64,000 nucleotides of DNA from Kudoa neothunni (GCA_964304625.1 OZ199840.1:8432001-8496000); one strand, 5' to 3'. Shown: positions 23,901 through 36,517, counted from the stretch's first letter. The notes: generated from the letters alone by a model not told the origin. Program-made: numbers and translations.

Positions 23901-26900
23901 CTTTCAAGAAATTTCGAATCAGTACAGTTTCACCGGGCACTAGTACTCGTGTTCCCTTTTCTCTATTCATCCTTGGTTTCTCTGGCTGGATCTTCAACGT
24001 GTCGAAGAAACGTCTTAGCCTCCTCCCCATCATACGGATTGATGGAGCGATTGATGTTGTGCTGTGTGGTGTGTTTCTATAATGAAGCAGGAAACGATCG
24101 ATACTTTTTTGTATGTCACTATCAGATTTATCAAGACATCCTTTGAAGATCTGTACAAACCTCTCTGCCAGTCCGTTGGAAGATGGATAGTATGCTGAAA
24201 TAAATTTATGTTTGATATTATTGCTAGCAGTAAAATCCCTCATTTCTTTGAAGACAAATTGGGGACCATTGTCAGACACCATTGTTTCAGGAGTGCCAAG
24301 ACGTGAAAATAAGGTCCTCATAACAGAAACAGTTCTATCTCCACTTGTCGAACTCATAGTTATCACTTCAGGCCATTTTGAATAAGCGTCGACCATTATT
24401 AGAAAATACAACCCTTTAATAGGACCAGCAAAATCGAAATGTACTCTTTCCAGTGGATGTGAACAATTCTCCCATTGCATTACTTTGCTTTTTATAGGCA
24501 TTTTGCGTTTTTCTTCTTGACATGAGCGGCGGCTGAAGTTTACCCTTTCAATATCACGGTCTATGTTAGGCCACCAAACATAACTTCTTGCTAGTGCTTT
24601 GGTTCTCGATATTCCCATATGCCTCGCATGCAATTCTTTCAGCACTATACTTTGGAGTGATTTGGGTATGATAATCCGTCCGCCAAGTAGCAATAATCCA
24701 TTCAAAAACGATATCTCATTTTTCCTCTTTTTGAATTGTTCCAGTCCGATTGATATTTTGCTTTTCCATCCACTCTTGCAATGACTAATAACACTTCTTA
24801 GGATTTCATCTGTCATTGTTTCTCTCGTCAGTTCTTCAAGCGTAAAGTGAAAGTGCCCATGTTTTGAGATGCTTTTAACAACTAATTTATCAATCATATC
24901 ATTTGCCGTTTCTAGTTCTTCATTAGCGTCTTTGTTTCTCATAAAAAGGCGAGACAAACAATCAGCAGGAATATTTTCAGACCCGGCTCGATATTTGATT
25001 TCAAACAAGTATCCAGACAAGAAGACTGTCCACCTTTGGATTCTAGCCGCTGCTGTCTTCGGTATCCCATTTTTAGGATTAAAAATGGCTAATAATGGCT
25101 TATGATCAGTTAACAAGGTGAATCGTCTTCCCTCCAGGTAGTGATGAAACTTCTGAATTGCCCAAATGGTCGCCAATCCTTCTTTTTCAATCGTGGAATA
25201 ATTTTCCTCACTTTTTGATAGGCTTCTGGAAATAAATGAGATAGGTCTCTCAAGGTTAACGTCCATAACATGGGATAATACTGCACCGATACCACTGCCA
25301 GACGCGTCTGTTGTCAATAATAATTTTAGAGATGGATCAAAATGGACTAGCACATTTTTATTCGAAAGTAAATCTTTTGCTTCCTCAAAAGCACGGTCAT
25401 GGATTTCATTCCAAGTAAACTCATTTTCTCTCTTCAGCAAGTTATACAGGGGTTGGAGTATGGAAGAAAGATTCGGAATGAATTTCCTATAATAATTTAG
25501 CATTCCACAGAATATCCTTACGTCCGTTTCATTAGAAGGTTTTTGCATCCTCATCACTGCTTCCACATTTTTTTTACTCTTCACTAGGTCTTTTCTGGAA
25601 ACATTATATCCGCAATATTCAATAGATTCGTTAAGGAAAGCACATTTTTCTTTGTTCAGGCGAAGACCATGCTGCTGAAGTATATTCAGCACCTTATCTA
25701 ACGTTCTCAAGTGTTCATTCCTCGTTTTCCCAGTAACAATAATGTCGTCCAAATAGCATTGAGCATCTGGTATACCATTCAGTAGCATATCCATCGTTCT
25801 TTGCCAAATAGCAGGGGCTGACGCCAACCCAAAAGGAAGCCCTCTGATATTCAAACAATCCTTTATGTGTTGTGATCGTCAAAAACTCCTTAGAAGAATT
25901 CTCAACATCCATTTGAAGGTAAGCATTTGCTAAGTCAATAACACTAAACGACTCTCCGCCGGCAAGAGTAGACATGATGTCTTCTACCCTAGGTGGTGGA
26001 TATATATCCACATTTAGATGAGGGTTCAATGTGACAGAAAAATCAGCACAAATTCTTACTCCACCGCCTTTCTTTTCAACAGCAACTATAGGTGTAGCCC
26101 ATTTGCTGAACTTGATAGGCTTCAATATGCCTGCCTCTACCAAGCGATCAAGTTCTATTGAAACCATTTCTTTCTTATAACACGATATTCTTCGGTGCTT
26201 GCAAAAAACAGGCGGCGTATTAGATTTCAGTGATATTGCAGCTTTTGTTCCGTTGAAACATCCAAGTTCGTTCGAGGATAATTTATGATATTTCTTCAAC
26301 AATCTGCCAATTTCTTTAGTTTCTATCTTCTTGATCTCTAATGGCCACTTTTCACACAGCACTTCTAGCCAGTCTCTGCCTATGATATTGGGCCCATTCA
26401 TTCCAGTGACAAAAAATTCTAGTTTGAGCATCTTTGATCCATAGCATATATCAGCTACACACGTCCCTCTTATCTCAGTATCTGAACCTTCATAGCTTTT
26501 AAAACGTTCATATGATGGCTTTAGATAGCCCCCTATTTTGTTAAATGTTCTCCAATTCAATAAGGTAACAGGGGAACCTGTATCAATCTCCAATTTGACA
26601 AATTTTGAGTTTATCATAACACGCATAAATAAAGGCGCCACATAATCAATTTCATTCAAACATTTTTCATTATTGTCATTTATACTAACAGTTTTAACCT
26701 TCATTGTTGTAATTCGCTTCCTGCAGGCTCTATTAATGTGGCCTATCTTCCCACAATTGTAACAAGTTGCGTCCACGAATTTGCATTTCTTCGGATCGTG
26801 GTTTCCGTTGCATCTGTAACATGTTGGTGAAATTTCATCATTATTCTCTCGATTACCACCAATTTTTTTATTGTGAATTTTTCCAATGTTACATTCTTTT

Positions 26901-29900
26901 CCGTAAGGAGTGATCGCTGTGCGCTTGCTAATTCACTCTTAAGTCCTCCAACAAATTTATCCCTGAGAGCTTCCTTCAAGAATGAGCCAAACTCACATTT
27001 TGCACTCATTCTTCGTAATTTCATAACATATTCAGCGACAGATTCATTCTCATCTTGTTCGGTTTTCCAGAATGTGAACCGTTCCGAAATAACAAGAGTC
27101 TTAGTATCGAAGTGTTCGCTCATCAAACTAGTAATTTCAGGCATTGTTAGCTTCGTCGGGGTTTTTGGAGCAGCCAGAGTTTTCAGCATTCCATAAGTTG
27201 GAGCATCCAAGGTAGAAAGTAACAGGCTTTTCTGCCTTTCCGGTTCAACGCCATTGGCCTCAACAAAGCATGAAAACCGCTCCATGAAGCAAATCCAACC
27301 CTCCTCATTAGGGCAAAACATAGGTAGGTTTGTAAGCATTCTCGTCGCCAGTATTGTAAACGCAAGAGAGAGACACCACAAAGCAACAATAACAACAATA
27401 CAAATTGTTCCAAAATACATAAAATGCGAGGTATTGATATTATTTTGGTTGTTGATACTACAGAATATCACGCAAACAACTTTTGAACTGCTTTCATTAC
27501 AGATGGCTCTATAAACAAAACAAAAATAAGTCCTCGCTTTTCTGTCTCGAGATCTCGAACAATAACAGCATCACTCACGACAAAGAAATTCTATTATACA
27601 ATTATAATTGTTATAAACCCGATTTTTATTTCACTGAGCATAATCCTTCACCAAACCATCTTCAAGCTCTTCTAGAAACTTAACTCTTGAACAATTTCGA
27701 TCAAAGAAGACAGTCTTTAAGAATAAAATGAATTAGCCAAGTTAATACCAACCGTAATGAAGAGTGCTGCTGTCGACCATCGTATCGATTCATCTACTTT
27801 ATACACTCGTTGTAACAATAATATGATCCATTGTTTCCACTCCTTCTTTTTAACGATCATATTCTAGATTAACAACAGGTTTTTTCAGTCTGTATCTTTA
27901 ACATTTGTAATGAACCGGAGGTTGTTAGTAGTAAAATTTCTTTACCTTTTATAGGAATATAGGAACATAGGAGTTTAGTATCGGTTTTTGATAAAACAAA
28001 AGTATACTGAAACTTCCTGTTTTGAATTCTTATTTAGACAATTTGTAATATCTCTTTTACTATTTCGGATTGTTCCAGTCATTCTCCGTTTAAGAGTTTT
28101 TGGCCAATGGAAACAGAAGTAACGAAATTTTCACAAGTGATATTTCTCCCACTTTCTATTAATTATGACACAAAATCTAGAACAATATCTCCCCAATATT
28201 TTCTGACGTTTCATTATTAGTTTTATCCAAATACACAGGAAAGTTATGAGTGTTGTACTTGGTCTCGGGATTTGTAAGGAGAAAATACTTGATTCCGTAT
28301 ATTTCCGGCATTGATGGTATATATATATATAGCGCGGAGGTAAATTTTCCCTAAAAGCAAACAGCTGCTCTTCAATGGTCAAACTCTCCTAGAGTAATAA
28401 AGTTCGATACAACAATCTTTCGAACCTTTAAAAATATCGTCACCAATGGGGAAGAACTTATCCGTGATTCTTCAAGCTTCTCTGGTTTTTAATTCTTTAT
28501 AATGAATGTTCCTCGAAATTTTATTAAACCCATTTATGACATAATCTTTCTAAAAATATCCCTTCGTTTTCCAACATTCCAAAGCAATTTGAATCATTCT
28601 AGTTAAGATTTAAAAATTGGAATACAATTATGGATTCCCAAATTAGCTAATAAATCTTGTTTTAGAAAGTCTTCAAATAATTCTGATAATTGAAATTGGC
28701 AAACGTGTTAATGTTTGAAATAACAGTTGAGGAAATGGATTCTATATAAAATATGAGGAATGATAAGCTAAGAAGGAGATTCTGTTTGAAGCATAAGAAG
28801 TGGAACCTGGATACTTTGAAAAATATTTTGTATAAAGCTTCTAGTTATTTGAAGTTTCTCAGAAAACCAATTAGCATCATCCTTATCTTCGTAAATGTTT
28901 TTATGTGTTTATTATCTTCAGAAACATTAGAATGACATAAATACCTAAATTATCAAAAGCTACCATAAAATTCGTTGGTATCGGGATCAAATTCATCCAA
29001 AATCTTACGCTCAGAACCATTCATGGTGGCGTTTTATTCTTCGGTAATGGTCGATATTTAGTGTATGTACGGTTTTTTCAATTTTCTGTTACCTCTAGAT
29101 AAAATTTTATTTAATTCTCAAAAATGTTATAAATTATTTTTCTTTGTTGTTTGATAGAAAAAAAACGTGGGTTCCATTGGACCCCAAAAGAAGGAATGTG
29201 TAAGTATTTTGATTATTTCGTTACCTGAATGTACAAATTAAAATTTCCTGCTATATTTTAATAGAACTAATATTTATAGGAGAATAGATATGATCCTAAA
29301 CCAAATGGTATAGTATAAGATTCTCTAAAATTGATTCAAACATCCATTGGGGTCCAATGTACCCAAAGACGCCCGGAAGTTTAATTCAATAAAGATTATT
29401 AAATATTTAATTTTAATATATTATGTGTTATTTTCTATATTTTGTTGGAGTTTTAATACTAAAAATAATTCATTTTTTAACGATTAAAATTTGTTAATAT
29501 ATACTTAAAGACAAATCCACTACATAATTAATCTATTTGATAAATATTTTAATTAATTAAGGGATATTATATATATAATTTTAGTTGAGACATTTATATG
29601 TATGGTCGGATTATGCATAAAAACAAAATGGGATCCGTGTTGATTCCATTGAACGCATTAGGGATTCGCCAGCGAGAAAGGTTAAGAATCACTGCTTTAA
29701 AGAAAAGATAAATATTTATCAAATAGTATGCTAAGCATCGTATTTCTTCCATTAAAAATATTATTTTGTCTGCTTAACAAAATATTTTGGTTAATTCTGT
29801 TATGTGAGCTAAATAATGCATAGGGAGTTTTGTTGTTTACAAATATGACTTAATGTCCCTTATTCAATCAAATAAAAAAAACCCATCTTATATTCGAGGA

Positions 29901-31356
29901 GCACGGTATTAATAGAAGGAGAAATTGCACATTTAATTTTTTGGTAAATTTATTCATATTATAATCATTTTTAATTATATTATAAAGAAATTAATGCTGT
30001 CAACTTCAAACTAATGTCTGAATCTGAATTATAATTGCAATAATACTAATAACGTCCAACTAATGATGAAAATTTCCCGCGTATTAAGATTAAGATTATT
30101 ATACTGGGGTTATCATATCTCCGGTTGGAAAATGCTGCTATAAAGGTCTTAGCAATTAAGGATTAATAATGTGATTATTTAAATATTAGTTAGTTTTATA
30201 TCTTAGTCTTTATAAGTAAGTCATCCGGCTAATTCAAATTATTACTACTAAAATTCGAACTTAAGGGAGGTTATAAAATCTATTTGAATTGATGTACCAA
30301 ATCATCATAAATACAAAATTTTGTTTAGAATCGAAAATTTCGCATCAGCAGTACAGAAAAGGATAGCCCTCCTTGTGTAATAGATGTCATCTCGGGCCAA
30401 TCAACATCAATATCTGAAGAAATGAATAAACACCCGTTGAAGAGTTCTCAATCAACAGATATTTTGAATTCAGACGAAGTCTTACCAAAGAGACCTCCGC
30501 CGCTTCCACCAAACAAATTTAAAACACTCGCCAAATCTTTGCTTTCTAACCAAGCAATCAGTGGAAAAACCGAAAAAGATCCATCCAATGCGTCGGCTGA
30601 TAAATCATTTCGTTCTCGCGCCAAAACCCATGCACTCGAAACTATGAAACTATTTTCCAAACAACGGAAGAACAAAGCTCAAAGCGACATTAATATCCCC
30701 GGTGATGTCGTACAGCCTCAGCGAATGCAATATTTTAAAGTTCATGTAATCTATCAATTAATGCGAATACCTATGTTAAATAGATTATTATGGGATATTT
30801 AATCACCCATTCACATAATATATAAATACAATATATATATATATATAAATATGATATATAATTATATAGTATATCGGGATGCATCCAATCAAATACTTAG
30901 AGACTAAATCGAGAAAAATCGTCGAGGATGCTTTCGAAAAATCCAGGGTTTGCATCCAAAATGTGGACAAACTGCCGATAGTCGGAATCACCATTGATGA
31001 GTTTAAATTAAGCATCGCCAATCATAAATCCAAAGTAACCGCAAACACACAATAACACACCATTAATTAACACATATTATTATCAAATTAGGCAAATTTG
31101 TTCGACAGCTACTATAACGATGTATTCACGTTTACACAAGATTCAAAAGATTCGAACTTATTCGCGTATACGTCATTGGTGAAAGTTAACGAAAAATCCA
31201 AATATATTGCTCAAGTGTTCCGTTCAAGCAAATCGGTATAAATAAACACCTAGACAACACCAACGTTTGGTTGAATGGTATAATATATTTCTCTTTATAT
31301 AGAAAGAAGTTGACAGAATGTGCAGATTTCTCTTTGAAAGATTCAGCACATTGTAA
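20923..31356 (+). CDS. ANKS1/AIDA-1-like adaptor: two SAM-type domains plus PTB
   Basis: Ten exons join in phase to 605 codons: 20923-21034, 21101-21246, 21301-21699, 21747-21799, 21872-22124, 22167-22241, 30329-30745, 30870-31034, 31092-31235, 31303-31356. After a basic N-terminal region and a proline run (PPSPPPPPLPTK), the first SAM domain starts at SCPIEEFLESIGHKNLYQKF and continues RNIVDMDDLETLNI. A second SAM-like domain carries DDLLGELNLLRYRNRLEKF. The last four exons encode a linker with PKRPPPLPPNKFK and a PTB/PID domain (MQYFKVHYIGMHPIKYLE through NLFAYTSLVK and YIAQVFRS). SAM-SAM-PTB order is that of ANKS1A/ANKS1B, scaffold proteins downstream of receptor tyrosine kinases. No ankyrin repeats are visible upstream, so this is a short form or lies downstream of undetected exons. 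The 8087-nt sixth intron, 22242-30328, is invaded by transposons, while the others are about 47-125 nt. Confidence 0.85.
22924..23076. mobile_element. Short pogo/Tigger-like MITE
   Basis: The left terminus CAGTCGAACCTCGCATATCC and the imperfect right terminus (reverse complement CATTCTACCTCGTATATG) are flanked by TA at 22922-22923 and 23077-23078. It is about 153 bp, without coding capacity, and sits in the long ANKS1-like intron. Inner copies of a CCGGATA/TATCCGG motif occur at both sides. Confidence 0.55.
23414..23526 (-). repeat. Ty3/gypsy 3' LTR
   Basis: Bounded by the polypurine tract on one side and by the end of the repeat shared with 27351-27400 on the other. It begins TGTTATG and ends TTTACAATAC in element orientation. 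Confidence 0.65.
23548..25854 (-). pseudogene. Ty3/gypsy pol: RT fingers-palm end, RNase H, integrase
   Basis: A 658-codon frame (25854-23878) contains the RT motifs LPFGLASAPAIWQ and YLDDIIV, RNase H (LLTTDASGSGIGAVL, LLTDHKPL) and integrase. The integrase zinc region keeps its histidines (LHARHMG) but reads SRRSCQEEK where a C-x2-C pair is usual. The catalytic core has HFDFAGP, VSDNGPQF and NGLAERF, giving D, D and E. A TAA after WIKG (about 23880) stops it; the same frame resumes as VLSNGRELKRHIDHL and runs to 23548, ending in an acidic then RRSTRQVKKPGW tail. RT is split from its N-terminal half by a frameshift near 25850. The element cannot make an intact polyprotein. Confidence 0.9.
25715..26776 (-). 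pseudogene. Ty3/gypsy zinc knuckle, protease and N-terminal RT
   Basis: The frame opens in a CCHC knuckle (CYNCGKIGHINRACRK); a second knuckle, CYRCNGNHDPKKC, precedes it in the same frame. The aspartic protease follows with LEIDTGSPVTLLNW and IIGRDWLEVL. RT begins with LDRLVEAGILKPIKFSKWAT, KKGGGVRICADF and FSVIDLANAYLQM. A frameshift near 25850 removes the LPFGLASAPA block into the neighbouring frame. It overlaps the downstream frame by 140 bp and follows gag by a second frameshift. Confidence 0.9.
26743..27339 (-). pseudogene. Ty3/gypsy gag (capsid-like region)
   Basis: The likely start is the Met at 27339 (MLTNLPMFCPNEEGWICFME), just 3' of the putative primer-binding site. The open frame extends further upstream only by reading through the LTR remnant. 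Capsid-like features are a FWKTEQDENESVAEYVMKLR segment and LREALRDKF-type major homology-like text (FLKEALRDKFVGGL). The frame shifts near 26865, because the zinc knuckles that should follow lie in another frame. Confidence 0.75.
27351..27400 (-). repeat. Truncated 5' LTR (50 bp) of the Ty3/gypsy element
   Basis: Fifty bases are identical to 23414-23463. They end at the primer-binding-like TGGCGACGAG. Confidence 0.7.
27930..28400 (-). pseudogene. piggyBac transposase relic, strongly decayed
   Basis: Minus-strand blocks read TIEEQLFAFRENLPP (about 28380), where VDEQLFAFRG is usual, so the first catalytic Asp is Glu. EIYGIKYFLLTNPETKY follows (about 28310-28260) where KYGIK.F.L.D..T.Y is expected, then scattered pieces with many stops toward 27950. 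An ATATAT run near 28320 interrupts the core. It sits in the same long intron as the Ty3/gypsy element. Confidence 0.55.
28401..30328. other. Remainder of the long ANKS1-like intron
   Basis: Contains a pair of inverted palindromes (about 29167-29184 and 29346-29362, GGGT..CATTGGACCCC type). Otherwise AT-rich, with no recognised exon. Confidence 0.45.
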
Positions 31357-34119
31357 GTTAACCACACCATGGATGATCGATGTAACGAATGTGAACTGTG
31401 TGCGCTAATATGTATGAATTGCAATGCATGGATGGCTCAATGAAAACGACATCGATTCGTACTATCTTCTATTGAAATGTAAGCCCGGAATCTAGGTTTT
31501 TTAAAATCAAACTATATAAATAATCTTTCAGTTTTATACCTTTTTTTCTTTGCAACTACAAGTCTGATGTATCTTTTTGGTCGGAGCGACTGCGGTCGCA
31601 TGTTCTTCGCTCCGTAAATACCAAATAACAATCGACGGGATCAACTTGTTGCTTATCGCGCATTTCAGCATCATCGATGTATCGGTTACAAAATTTCTTA
31701 TCAAAATACAGTTTAAGTTTGTCAAAGCTCCTGCTCATTTCCTTGTGTATTTGCTCGCGCATAACGAATACTGTTAATCCTTTAAGGCGTGGCTATTCTC
31801 ATGGACCCGTTTAATCCCTACTTCGGCACGGGCTATTCTTACGGTAAAGAATATCTCCTAGAATAGCTGAGATTTTATAAAACTAATTTCACGAATGTGT
31901 AAAGCTATTTTGTATTTAATCGAAAATAAATTTTCATAAAGATATATTGTTATTAAATTTCGGCTACTGTGGAGCGTGTGGCCCACCCATTTTTAGCGGT
32001 TTTTACGACTTTTTTTGTCGAAAGCGGCTTAAAAAATATTAAATGCATTTTTCATCTGGAGCATAACAAAATTTTTTCCAAAATTATAAAAATAAATTTT
32101 TCTTCTAATCGCATATATGATAGTTGAGTCAACAACAAATCCTCATAACATTTTTTCATTTTTATTTTATTCTAATTAAAGCTATATAATCATTTTTAGT
32201 GTTATGAATTTTCATTGTCAAATCTCTACATTATTAGAGGCAATTATTGAGCGTTATTTGATAATTGCCTCTTATATTGCGATTAAAGTGTGATTATTAA
32301 TTGGAAAATTTTCAATTAACTAAGAAACAGTTACTAAAAAGGTTAATAATTAAAAATAATCTTTAGAAATGAAATTCATTTTGACGGATTATTATTAATA
32401 TAAATTAAACTTTGTGTATTTAAGTTTATGTAATTTTTTTATCAATTTTTTATTCTCCGTTAAATGTAATATATTTTTGTTTATTATTAAATTTCTTTTT
32501 TCTTCATATTCTTGATTTTTAATGGAGCAAAGAAATATAAATATTGAGTTAAGGATTTAATTAAATAAACTAAAACCTACAGTAATATTCTGATGTTTCT
32601 TTGACTCAAATTTAAGTTAAACTTCGAAATTAAATACGCATTTTATTCTTTTATGTTTAAAACAAATATTTTGATGAATATAATATTAATTTAATTATTA
32701 TATTATAATGATGTCGAATATTAAAAGTTTTGTGTAAAAAAACATAACTCAAACTGAATTCTCTTAATTTGTTGTTATTTGAAGGTTTTTTATAAAATCA
32801 TGTTTTAAAATTCATCTTAAATAGAAATCAATACATTTTCTATTTCAATACAAAGTATGATTAATTTTTCCACCAAGCTATGATGGTTGTTTCTCTCCTC
32901 TTAGTTGCTGTAACGCAATGGCAGAAAAATTTTTTTATTAAAAAATCTATGTTGAGAAAGTGATAGAAAACAAGTGATCTTTGAAAGTTGACTAGTACCA
33001 CAAATACTTATTTTACTCTTTTTTGTTTAATATTTGTTTTATGTAATTTCAATAAATTATATTAACGTTGATATCGATTTACAAATGATACTTCTATATG
33101 ATAATAAATGATATACGTATCTAGATTTTTAATGAACTAGGGATAATTGTGAAGTTATTCATAACCATTATTGAGGGTATAAATCCGTCCGAGCACTGCG
33201 ATTTTCAGCCATTGGGACAATAAAAACATTTCCTACGAAAAGAAAAACCAATTACTTGTTTTATAGCTGGCACCAACAACCATCATCTGTTAAGTGTATC
33301 GTATCCATTCGCAGTTGGAATAATGAAAATGACAATCTTTGGAGAAGATGAATATTATGTTCTTGTGATCATTCATCGGAAACTTTTTAGAAGTTATCAA
33401 AATTATTTTTCAGCTTTAATGATTGAAAAGTTTTGATCCGAATAAAAAAAATCAAGAAATAGAGCCTGCTTTGAATTATTATATTTTAATAGTCAAAATA
33501 TGAAATTTAATTTTAAAAAATATTAATTATAAGATGATATATAAATAAAATATTAATCTACGTTAAAATTTACCATGTTTAGATGTTGAAAAATAATTAA
33601 ATAGGAATGTAAGAAAAATAAACCAGGCTTCGAAGTAAGGACGAACATAATGGAGATAACACATGCTCGAAATCTCTTTGTTGATACAATCTAAAAAGTT
33701 AGAAGTGGTTTTTGTGGTGATACTTTAAAGTCCATAATTTCTTTCTTTAACAAAAAATGAAAAAAAGTAAAGTTTGATTAGTGAAGATGTTCTTTAGATG
33801 CCACAATCTTCATCATTACACTGTCAATTAGAGAATAAAATTTCCCAATCTTGCAAGATTTTCATGCTTTTGTGTAAAATTTATTACTTAAGTATCGTTA
33901 GCTGAATATTGTCACCCATAAATAAACAAGCAATAAACAAATCCCATAATGAACCCCAAATAACTAATGAAATTATCAATCTTAATTAAGTAATTAATAA
34001 ATTTTGAACTAACTTTGGATAATTTGTATATTTCCTTAAATCGTAAATGAGGTAACTGAGTCAACAAGGATAAATACTAACTCTATCCCTTCCTATTTTT
34101 AATCATAAAGTTTATTTCA
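31357..34119. other. Mostly gene-free stretch
   Basis: A 68-codon minus-strand frame at 31556-31762 (starts MREQIHKEMSRSF, charged, helical) is the only coding-like item; I do not recognise it and give no separate call. The rest, 31780-34119, is AT-rich without recognised features. Confidence 0.4.
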
Positions 34120-35725
34120 ATATGGCATGCCACCAAAAAGTTAGAAAATGAAAGGAAGAATACGTCAAACACTGTTTTACTAGAAAACTCGTCGATTGTA
34201 TTGAAAAACCACAATGCGTTCTTTGCAATGTCATTTATTCAAATTCCAACTTGAAGTCATCAAAGTTACTTCAACATTATAAGAACAAACATGATGATAA
34301 ATCCTTGCTTCTCGCCTCATTCAAAATAGCTTACGAAGTGGCAACAGCCAAAAAACCCCACGATATGGCAGAGACGTTGATAAAACCATGCATCTTGGAG
34401 GCAGCAAAGATCGTTTTGGGTGAAGAAGAAACACAAAAACTCAAAGGAATATCACCATCCAACAATGTTATCCGCAATAAAATTGATGAGATACGTGCAG
34501 ATGTCTGATATTCTTGATAAAATAGTTTCGGATGTCGATAATTGTAGTCAGCTCATCGCTTTCGTAAGATATGTGAAATAGATTTCTATTGAGGAAGACT
34601 TTTTTGACGCCAACGGAATTCCAATCACAACTATTCGATCTATTTGTACCGATGAGGCACCTCTCATGTTAGGAAATAAATCGGGGTTTGTTACTTATAT
34701 AAAATGCCATGCTCTGGACGTGATAATCACCCATTATATTTTGCGTCACCAAGCTCTGATGTCAAAAACTTTGCATATTGGTTTAAAATCAACAATGGAT
34801 TATTGTATCAAAAATATAAATTTCATACGCGGAAGAGCTTTAAATTACAGACTTATTAAAGCATTTTGCAGTGAAATTAACGATGAAGCTGCTTCTGTTC
34901 TTATCTGCCACACAGAAGTAAGATGGTAGTCTCGAGGTCGTGTTTTTAACTTAAAATATGAAATCGAGCAATTTTTATTGGATCAAAAGTCGGATCTTGC
35001 CAATGTTTTCAATGTCCACAATTTCTCAATAATGTTGGCACACCTCATTTATATCTTTCAACACTTGAACGAATTAAATTATTCGCTTCAAGTAAAAGAT
35101 ATAAATATTATAAATGCTTCTGACAAATTACGAGCATCTCGCGAAAAGCTAACCTTATGGATTGTCAGAATAACAAATAAAAAATTGTTGGAATTTTCCA
35201 TTATTAGAGGAAAATATTAAAAATGAAAATGTGAATTCACCAATTTTGCAAATTGAAAGATTCTTTTGATGGCTATTTTTCTACTGGCAACTTAAGTGAA
35301 TCTGATAGTTGGATTGTCAATCCATTCGCCTTCAACATGTAAAAAATGGAGAACGATAATGACGGAAAATAAAATTTGATCAGATTGAGATCATGTAAAT
35401 CAATGAAACTGCTGTTTGAGCCAAGTTTACTTGAGCACTTCTGGTGTCACGCCCATAAAGTTATCCCAATTTATCGAAAAAAGCGCTGAAGATTTTAATT
35501 CCATTTGCCACTATGTGGTTATGTGAATCGGGATTTTCCTCCCTTTTATACATAAAAAACAAGTGTAGAAGCACGTTAAAACCAGAAAATGACTTACGAA
35601 TAGCTCTATACGACAAAAGTCTTCATTTCGATGTTTTAATTGATTATTTTACAACTGTATTTTTTCGCATTAAGTGGTTAAAAAATGTATATTCGTTCTA
35701 TTGTCTACAAATTCATCGCGGTTAA
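34118..35725 (+). pseudogene. hAT transposase relic, ZBED5/SCAND3-like
   Basis: Three frames together give the order of the ZBED-type hAT proteins. A BED zinc finger comes first (CIEKPQCVLCNVIYSNSN then KLLQHYKNKH, about 34198-34295). Next is AYEVATAKKPHDMAETLIKP, a CTDEAPLMLGNKSGFV block (about 34645-34690), HYILRHQALMSK, LNYRLIKAFCSEIND, HTEVRW (about 34910), LNELNYSLQVKDINI, and the C-terminal LCESGFSSLLYIKNK (about 35515-35560). The start region carries an early stop, and at least three frameshifts or stops break the frame. No terminal repeats were found that clearly belong to it; a CAGGGGGTGTCAAACC motif near 35809 resembles a hAT end but points outward from a different element. Confidence 0.8.
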
Positions 35726-36286
35726 AGGAAATATGTGCGCGTTATCTTATATAATCCGAATTTCAACTAATCTTAAAAATAGGAGTGTGGAAATTGCCGA
35801 TACAGTTGCAGGGGGTGTCAAACCCAAAACGAATAGGGAAGCCCTGCAATAGATAGATAATTCTGAAGTAAATGTAACGATATCCACAAATAAGGATTTT
35901 CCATAATTTTTGTTGTATATTTTTATCAAAAGTTTTTTCTTCAAATTAACGGTTTTGTAGTATTCAACCAATTTTAGTCTTAAGTAGTTTTTAATCCTTA
36001 AACATTATGAAAGATTGGAACGTAAGAAAAATCAGTTAATTACTGTAATATAACTCAATACAGAGATTTAGTCACTTTGCACACTCAAAAAATGCACAAA
36101 ATCTATAATTGATGTACATTCGTTGACTTTGCTCCTGTCTCAAGGAAATCATGATAAATTGAATACCTATTATGCAAAACTGTAAAAAGATAACGAAATA
36201 GACGCGTGCAATTTGTCCCTAAAGATGCCACGCGCATTAACATTACCTAAGATTATTTTCTGCTAATCATAAACATTAAATTTACA

Positions 36287-36517
36287 AAATCGTTTAAATT
36301 TCGTTTTTCTATGTACAATTAAATTAATTTATAGGAACACTGAAAAGGATAAAAACGAAAAATCATCGCAACACCCCGGGTTCCCAGAGGGTCGCCCACT
36401 CGAGTACTGACGAGGCCGACGGCTGCTTAACTTCAATGATCTGACGGGTATTGGTGTTACCAACCGCGTATGATCGCGACATGGTGTGTTGATACTAATT
36501 TGAATATATAGTTTATT
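36287..36517. repeat. Left arm of a 230-bp inverted repeat carrying a 5S gene
   Basis: Nearly identical in reverse complement to 38022-38249. The arm includes the whole 5S gene plus about 78 bp beyond its 3' end and 37 bp before its 5' end. The orientation is outward, so both 5S genes are transcribed away from the 1.5-kb centre. Confidence 0.85.
36365..36480 (-). rRNA. 5S ribosomal RNA gene, copy 1
   Basis: The 116-nt sequence, read on the minus strand, has the 5S plan. The two ends pair as helix I (GTCGCGA with TTGCGAT). The internal promoter A-box region contains AAGTTAAGCAGCCGTCGG, and the C-box contains GTCAGTACTCGAGTGGG followed by CTCTGGGAACCCGG. A T run follows the 3' end (36357 leftward), as for Pol III termination. 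It matches copy 2 base for base. Confidence 0.9.

Larger units (their letters stand above)
23414..27400 (-). mobile_element. Ty3/gypsy LTR retrotransposon, mag-like, antisense in intron
   Basis: Gag-pol runs on the minus strand. At the 3' side, a polypurine tract GGGAATGAAGAGA is followed at once by TGTTATGTTGG, the likely LTR start at 23526, and the LTR ends near 23414 with TTTACAATAC, so it is only about 113 bp. The last 50 bp recur exactly at 27351-27400, directly before TGGCGACGAG, which looks like a primer-binding site against a tRNA 3' end. Upstream of 27400 the similarity stops, so the 5' LTR is truncated to those 50 bp. Short LTRs and this pol type fit the mag/K02A2.6 lineage; the lineage call is inference. 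Confidence 0.85.

Noticed and set aside
35805-35830. hAT-like end CAGGGGGTGTCAAACC as the terminus of the ZBED-type relic
   Set aside because: Its orientation is that of a left end although it lies to the right of the transposase, and no partner end was found to the left.
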